Positions 5,505 to 9,492 of a DNA stretch of 9,492 nucleotides are shown here, one piece after another. The stretch comes from Treponema sp. (GTDB lineage Bacteria > Spirochaetota > Spirochaetia > Treponematales > Breznakiellaceae), in assembly GCA_031258505.1 (NCBI GenBank), contig JAIRMT010000138.1:1-9492 (forward strand), given 5' to 3'. Under the pieces are notes generated by a model, which worked only from the letters and a program-made list of their open reading frames with translations, had not been told where the DNA came from and ran no database searches. The position numbers and the translations under genes are program-made. Numbering within the stretch: position 1 is the first letter of the stretch; each line of letters begins with the position of its first letter.

Positions 5505-7271
5505 CTAAACCGCCGCGCTAAAGGCTTCCACGCGGCTGGCGATAAGGGCGACGCCTTTATCCCAGAACGCCTGTTGCTCAATATCGAAACCAGCTGAACG
5601 GGCTACATCTTCGGCGCTGGCGCTCCCTGTGGCTTTGAGTAGGGCGCGGTAGCTTGGCGCGAAATCCGCGCCGCCGCTGTCCCGCGCTTTGGCATAGAGA
5701 CTTAGCGAGAAGAGCAGGCCAAAGGCATAGGGGTAGTTGTAGAACGCCAGTGAAGGACTGTAGTAATGACTCTTTACCGCCCACATATAGGGGTGCTGTA
5801 TCGCAAGCGCGTCGCCATAGGTGCGTGTCTGGGCGTCAAGCATAAGCTCGCAGAGACGAGTCGGGGAGACTTCAGCGACGCGGCGTTCCTCGAAAAGGGC
5901 GCGTTCAAAGTAGAAACGGGAAAGTATGTCCACAGTAACCTGACAAGCGTCCTTGAGGTTGCTTTCGATGAGGCCAATCCGCTCTGAAGGTTCAGCGTTG
6001 TTCAGGGCGCTCTCGAACAAGAGGGTCTCGGCGAAGATGCTGGCTGTTTCCGCCAGGGTCATGGGATAGCGGGCAAGGCTTGACGGCAGGTCTTTTATCA
6101 GTTCGTGATGCCATGCGTGTCCCAGTTCATGGGCGACTGTGCATAGCGCGTCAAAGGAGCCGTCGAAGTTGCAGAGTATCCGCGATTCACCGGCGAGGGG
6201 GAAACCCGTGCAGTACGCGCCGCCGACCTTGCCGGCGCGTGGTTCCGCGTCTATCCAAGCGGATTCAAAGGCGCGACGGGCAAACGCGCCCATATCCGGG
6301 TCAAAGGTGTCAAAACGCTTGGGGATATAGTCAGCCGTTTCTTCCCACGTCCACTTTCGGCTTTCAACGCCAAGCGGGGCGAACAGGTCGTAGAAGGCGC
6401 ACTGCTTAACATTGAGCGCTCGCGCCTTATCCTTGAGATAGCGACGGAACAGGGGCAGAGACGCTTCCAGCGCGGCAATGAGCGCGTTCAGGGTTTTTTC
6501 ACTGATACGCGACTGAAACGCCGACTTTTGCAGGAGCGAATCCCAGCCTCGTCGCGTGTCCAGCGAGATACTCACGCCTTTCACGCCGTTAAGCGCTGCG
6601 GCAAGGGGTATCTCAACAGATTTCCATACCTCGATTTCTTTCAGAAAGGCTTTTTCACGTACGCTCCGATCAGGATCAGTGGCAAGATTACGCAGTTCGA
6701 TAACGGTTTTTCGCTCGCCGCTCTGTTCGTTCCACAGCGCCGAAGCGCTTGAGGAGATTGCCTCATGGAGCCGCGTCCATGCGTCGCCGCCGGAGCGGGA
6801 GAGGTCATTGGCAAGGTCTTCCATTTCAGGGGAAAGCTGGAAACGGGCTGCAGTAATCTCTTTATTAACAAAGAAAGCGTATTGCGCAAACTTTGAATCA
6901 TTAAGCAGATGCGGCATTGAGTCAGCGGCTTCGCTTAAGCGCTGCCGGAAAACGACCACCGCCTTTCTCAGGGGTAAAGAAGCCGCTTCAATGGCGTTGA
7001 CTTCGGCAAGCGCGCGTGGTGCGCGGGTGTCAGTCGTGTAGACCGCCTCAGCATAGGCGAGGAGGTTATCTGCGATATCGTTTGCCTGCTCATACGCAGT
7101 GATGAGGCGCAGCAAAGCGTCCGGCTTCTTATCCAGCGGCTTATCCAGCAGGGCAAGAAGCGCGTCAATGCTGACTTGAAGCCGCGTCAGGTCGCCCTTA
7201 TACTCCGGCGAGTCAAATGCAGGGTAAATCGAATTCAAGTTCCAATGAGGAACCTTAGAACCACTGGGCAT
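5505..7271 (-). CDS. pepF: Oligoendopeptidase, M3 family (PepF-like zinc metallopeptidase)
   Basis: This 588-residue cytoplasmic zinc peptidase belongs to family M3, clan MA, which cleaves short peptides and not whole proteins. The zinc site is plain: HELGH at 381-385 with catalytic Glu382, and the third ligand Glu408 in LAETASIFAE, 27 residues after the first His. Downstream, HPYMWAVKSHYYSP and FYNYPYAFG correspond to the substrate-binding His/Tyr region of M3B enzymes. The length is typical for PepF. A GTG at 7289 would add six residues, but the ATG at 7271 has GGGAGGA five bases upstream and is preferred. That start lies inside the last codons of ndk, giving a 17-bp overlap and probable translational coupling. 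As last gene of the clpP-ndk operon it may clear peptides released by ClpP. The gene symbol is a family-level assignment. Confidence 0.92.
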   Translation of the reverse strand: MPSGSKVPHWNLNSIYPAFDSPEYKGDLTRLQVSIDALLALLDKPLDKKPDALLRLITAYEQANDIADNLLAYAEAVYTTDTRAPRALAEVNAIEAASLPLRKAVVVFRQRLSEAADSMPHLLNDSKFAQYAFFVNKEITAARFQLSPEMEDLANDLSRSGGDAWTRLHEAISSSASALWNEQSGERKTVIELRNLATDPDRSVREKAFLKEIEVWKSVEIPLAAALNGVKGVSISLDTRRGWDSLLQKSAFQSRISEKTLNALIAALEASLPLFRRYLKDKARALNVKQCAFYDLFAPLGVESRKWTWEETADYIPKRFDTFDPDMGAFARRAFESAWIDAEPRAGKVGGAYCTGFPLAGESRILCNFDGSFDALCTVAHELGHAWHHELIKDLPSSLARYPMTLAETASIFAETLLFESALNNAEPSERIGLIESNLKDACQVTVDILSRFYFERALFEERRVAEVSPTRLCELMLDAQTRTYGDALAIQHPYMWAVKSHYYSPSLAFYNYPYAFGLLFSLSLYAKARDSGGADFAPSYRALLKATGSASAEDVARSAGFDIEQQAFWDKGVALIASRVEAFSAAV

Positions 7272-7707
7272 TATTATCCTCCCACTCACAAATATCTTCG
7301 GCTTTGAAGAAAAGCGCTATTTCCCGCGCCGCACTCGCCGCCGAGTCAGATGCGTGGACGATGTTCAGCCGCGTTCTGGCTGAAAAGTCCCCACGTATGG
7401 TGCCGGGCTGTGATTCGTGGAAATCAGTAGGCCCGGCCAAACGGCGCGTTACGCCGACGGCTTCCTCGCCTTCGATGACCATAGCGATTACGGGTCCGGA
7501 CAGGGTGTATTCCACTAGTTTGTCGTAAAAGTCTCGCCCCTTGTGTTCCGCGTAATGTACCTCGACCATAGCCTTGTCCATACGCAGTATCCTGAGCGCG
7601 ACAATCTTGAGTCCCTTGCGCTCAAAACGACTGAGTAGTTCCCCGACGATTCGGCGCTGTAACACGCCGGGTTTCAACATAACAAGGGTTCTTTCCTGTG
7701 TTGTCAT
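7255..7707 (-). CDS. ndk: Nucleoside diphosphate kinase
   Basis: This 150-residue enzyme moves the gamma-phosphate from ATP to other nucleoside diphosphates through a phosphohistidine. The catalytic residue is His118 in NIVHASDS, at the same number as in well-studied family members. Lys12 (MLKPG), Tyr52 (VHYAEH), Arg88, Thr94 and Arg105 (PGTIRGDF) line the nucleotide site and are all present. The sequence after Thr94, DFHESQ, differs from the usual PxxAx-type stretch before PGTIR but leaves the active site intact. AGGGGA precedes the ATG at 7707 with suitable spacing. The gene starts 8 bp after the clpP stop and overlaps the pepF start by 17 bp, so the three are very probably one transcript. 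Confidence 0.96.
   Translation of the reverse strand: MTTQERTLVMLKPGVLQRRIVGELLSRFERKGLKIVALRILRMDKAMVEVHYAEHKGRDFYDKLVEYTLSGPVIAMVIEGEEAVGVTRRLAGPTDFHESQPGTIRGDFSARTRLNIVHASDSAASAAREIALFFKAEDICEWEDNNAQWF
7277..7283 (-). promoter_or_regulatory. Ribosome binding site that fixes the pepF start
   Basis: On the minus strand, GGGAGGA ends five bases before the ATG at 7271. It is inside the ndk coding sequence. Its spacing suits the ATG and excludes the GTG at 7289, which lies upstream of it. Confidence 0.75.
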
Positions 7708-7715
7708 ATCATCCC

Positions 7716-8330
7716 CTATGAGAGTTCGCTGCGCTTGGTGATGACTCTGGAGATGAGGCCGTATTTGACAGCTTCATCGGCGTTCATCCAGTAATCCCGG
7801 TCAGTATCTTTCTCGACTTGCTCAAACGGCGCGTTGGTTTCTTCGGCGATGAGATGGTTAATCTTGTCGCGCAGTTTATCCAGTTCGCGCGCGTGAATCT
7901 CAATATCTGTTGCGACACCCCGTATGCCTGAAAGCGGCTGATGGATGAGGTAGTGGCTGTTTGGCAGGCCAACTCGTTGCTCTTTGGGGCTGGCAAGCTG
8001 GATAATGGCCGCCGCGCTTGCCACAAGGCCCATGCCGACGGTCCAGACCAGCGGCTTCACAAAGCGGATCATGTCGAAAATCGCGTAACCCGCGTCCGCA
8101 TCCCCCCCGGGCGAATCAATGAAGATACGGATAGGCTCATCGCTCATATCTTCCAACAGCAAGAGTTGCCGAATCGTCCGTTCAGCAAGCTCTTTCTTTA
8201 TCTCTCCAGAAAGCAGAATCGTTCTCGTCTTGAGCATCTTGCTCAACAGCGGGTCCGCGCCCGTCGACTTTTCCGCTGCCTTCTCGTCCTCTTCCTCATC
8301 GTCTTCACATCTATTCATTATATAATGCAT
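7716..8330 (-). CDS. clpP: ATP-dependent Clp protease proteolytic subunit
   Basis: This 204-residue serine peptidase forms the double heptameric barrel that works with a ClpX or ClpA/ClpC-type ATPase. The triad is Ser105 (GLVASAAA), His130 (YLIHQPL) and Asp179 (DTDRDY); the gaps of 25 and 49 residues equal those of E. coli ClpP. SPGGDADAGYAIFD and TDIEIHAREL are family hallmarks. The serine loop GMGLVAS differs from the common GQAASM form, which points to the divergent second ClpP of organisms with two paralogues. The N-terminus has a strongly acidic leader, CEDDEEEDEK, instead of a usual propeptide. The ATG at 8330 follows GGAGG by ten bases; an ATG at 8318 is further away and less likely. 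It is the first gene of the clpP-ndk-pepF unit. Whether it forms mixed barrels with another ClpP cannot be seen here. Confidence 0.94.
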   Translation of the reverse strand: MHYIMNRCEDDEEEDEKAAEKSTGADPLLSKMLKTRTILLSGEIKKELAERTIRQLLLLEDMSDEPIRIFIDSPGGDADAGYAIFDMIRFVKPLVWTVGMGLVASAAAIIQLASPKEQRVGLPNSHYLIHQPLSGIRGVATDIEIHARELDKLRDKINHLIAEETNAPFEQVEKDTDRDYWMNADEAVKYGLISRVITKRSELS

Positions 8331-8428
8331 GATTTCATTTCCTCCACTAATCTATCATACACAGGGACAGGGTAATGGGGAATAGCCCCAGCAATTCAAA
8401 GTATCGAGATTTCATGTTAAACTGTGGC
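8331..8428 (-). promoter_or_regulatory. Upstream region of the clpP operon
   Basis: On the minus strand the ATG is preceded by GGAGG (8341-8345), and TATGAT (8354-8359) makes a fair -10 box close by. At the proper distance the -35 position is only TTCCCC, so an activator or alternative sigma factor may be needed, or the promoter lies elsewhere. A 5-bp hairpin, TGGGG-AATAG-CCCCA, spans 8376-8390 and could belong to the promoter or to the left end of the adjacent insertion sequence. I could not find the terminal inverted repeat because the other end is outside the window. Confidence 0.35.
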
Positions 8429-9492
8429 ATGGGCAGGGAATCTTTAAGAAACTCATAGAGACGTTTAGCCGGGTGTGCGAACAAATGCCTGATTCCGGCG
8501 ACCCGGACACAATGAACGCTACAACATCGCCGATTTCGTGAAAAGCGCCTTCCAGCGCCAATCGATGCTGGATTACCAGCGCAGGATGAAGGAACAACAC
8601 GGGAGGAACAACCGGGAAACCGTGTTTGGGGTCACGACACTGCCGTCGGACACCGGGATACGGGCGCAGATGAACCAGATAGCGCCGGAAAAGTTCAGTC
8701 CCCTCTTCGAGGGGTTCCTGCGGATAGCCGAAGAGGCGGGGCTGCTTGCCGGTTACCGGGTACTTGACGGCGGGGTGTTGATAGCCCTTGACGAGGTATG
8801 GTATCACGCATCTGAAAAGATTCATTGCAAACGGTGTCTGCATATCACGAAGGACAGTGAGCCCACGTATTACCCCAGCGCGCTGGCCGGAACCATAGTG
8901 AAACCCGGAGAGGCATCGGTTTTGCCGGTGATGGCTGAGATGATAAGGAACAGAGACGGGGAAAAGAAGCAGGATTGCGAGCTTGTGGCGGCGAAGCGGT
9001 AGTTACAGAGTCATGGGGAAGCGTATGGATGGCTGCAACCGACGCTTTTAGGGGATGATTGGTATATTCCCCTGAGCCGTATTGCCGACAGGTGGTGGAG
9101 ACGGGGTATAGTTTCATCTTTACCTGCAAGGATAGAACGCATCCGTGTCTGCACGAGACGGTGGAGCACAGCGAGAAGAGGGAATGGAACCATCGGGAAT
9201 GGAATGGGCGCTATCATCTGGTCTACATCTGCCGATGGATGAACGGGGCGCTGATACGGTATACGGAGCAAGCAGAGGAGGCTTTAATGGTCAATTATCT
9301 GGAGATGAGCATCCTGAATGAGGAGAAGGGGAAACGGACGTATTACAACCGTTGGATAACGAACAAAAGGATAGATGCGGGGAATGTGAAACCCCTGGCG
9401 GCTTGCGGACGGGCGCGGTGGAAGATAGAGAAGGAGGATAACAACGTACTGAAGCACCACGGGTATAAGCTTGAGCATAATGTTGGGCATGG
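8429..9492 (+). pseudogene. Decayed DDE transposase, runs off the right edge
   Basis: The pieces of one transposase can be followed through all three plus frames. The ATG at 8429 begins MGRESL; after a shift near 8446 the frame reads KKLIETFSRVCEQMPDSGD; after another shift near 8511 it reads NERYNIADFVKSAF and on through LDYQRRMKEQHGRNN and LIALDEVWYH to KQDCELVAAKR. There TAG at 9000-9002 replaces an expected Trp codon. The same frame goes on to LQSHGEAYGWLQPTLLGDD, then a shift after 9059 leads to QVVETGYSFIFTCKD and to NNVLKHHGYKLEHNVGHG at the edge. Catalytic positions are plausible at LALD (codon near 8790), GDD (9051-9059) and the WKIE Glu (9428). A short internal loss near SAFQRQ is likely. 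The whole is recognisable as a common DDE transposase family with the IHCxxCL and NNVLK..GY..EHN.GHG motifs; I cannot name its IS family with confidence. It cannot encode an intact enzyme unless these are sequencing errors. Confidence 0.82.

Noticed and set aside
8845..9271. Minus-strand frames in the right part
   Set aside because: They are antisense to transposase sequence that is readable in the plus frames.

Overview
The window reads as a piece of a bacterial chromosome, most likely from a spirochaete of the Treponema type. This placement is an inference. It rests on a ClpP paralogue with a short acidic N-terminal leader and on an exported 259-residue protein that I associate only with treponemes. 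No rRNA, tRNA or other phylogenetic anchor is present. The genes use the standard code and are about 50% G+C, except for a visibly AT-rich stretch at the left edge.

Layout, left to right. Positions 1-403 are AT-rich and non-coding as far as I can see; they hold an operator-like dyad and a promoter-like pair facing right. Positions 490-741 are six tandem 42-bp units. Two minus-strand genes follow: a small flavodoxin (749-1231) and a CLC-family anion transporter (1350-2690) whose external gating glutamate is replaced by glycine. Diverging from the transporter is a plus-strand pair: a WbaP/RfbP-type undecaprenyl-phosphate sugar phosphotransferase (2754-4193) and an exported protein of unknown function (4193-4972), coupled by a TAATG overlap. 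A second array of about twenty 21-bp units (4993-5412) and a long hairpin (5431-5481) separate this pair from the next block.

That block is a compact minus-strand operon, clpP - ndk - M3 oligoendopeptidase (8330 down to 5505), with gaps or overlaps under 20 bp. ClpP degrades unfolded proteins to short peptides and PepF-type peptidases trim such peptides, so two of the three genes form a plausible proteolysis path. Ndk balances nucleoside triphosphates. The right end (about 8429-9492) is a decayed DDE transposase with three frame changes and an amber codon, running off the window.

The least ordinary signal is the pair of repeat arrays. Each lies directly behind the stop codon of a protein gene. 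In both cases that stop is TGA. Each array has a basic 21-bp period; in array 1 it is hidden inside the 42-bp unit. Each is open in the reading frame of the gene before it, so one TGA separates flavodoxin from a further 114 codons, and the exported protein from a further 152 codons, of heptapeptide repeats. This may be a 3'-end repeat family with structural or helical constraints, or it may allow read-through extensions. The sequence cannot decide between these.
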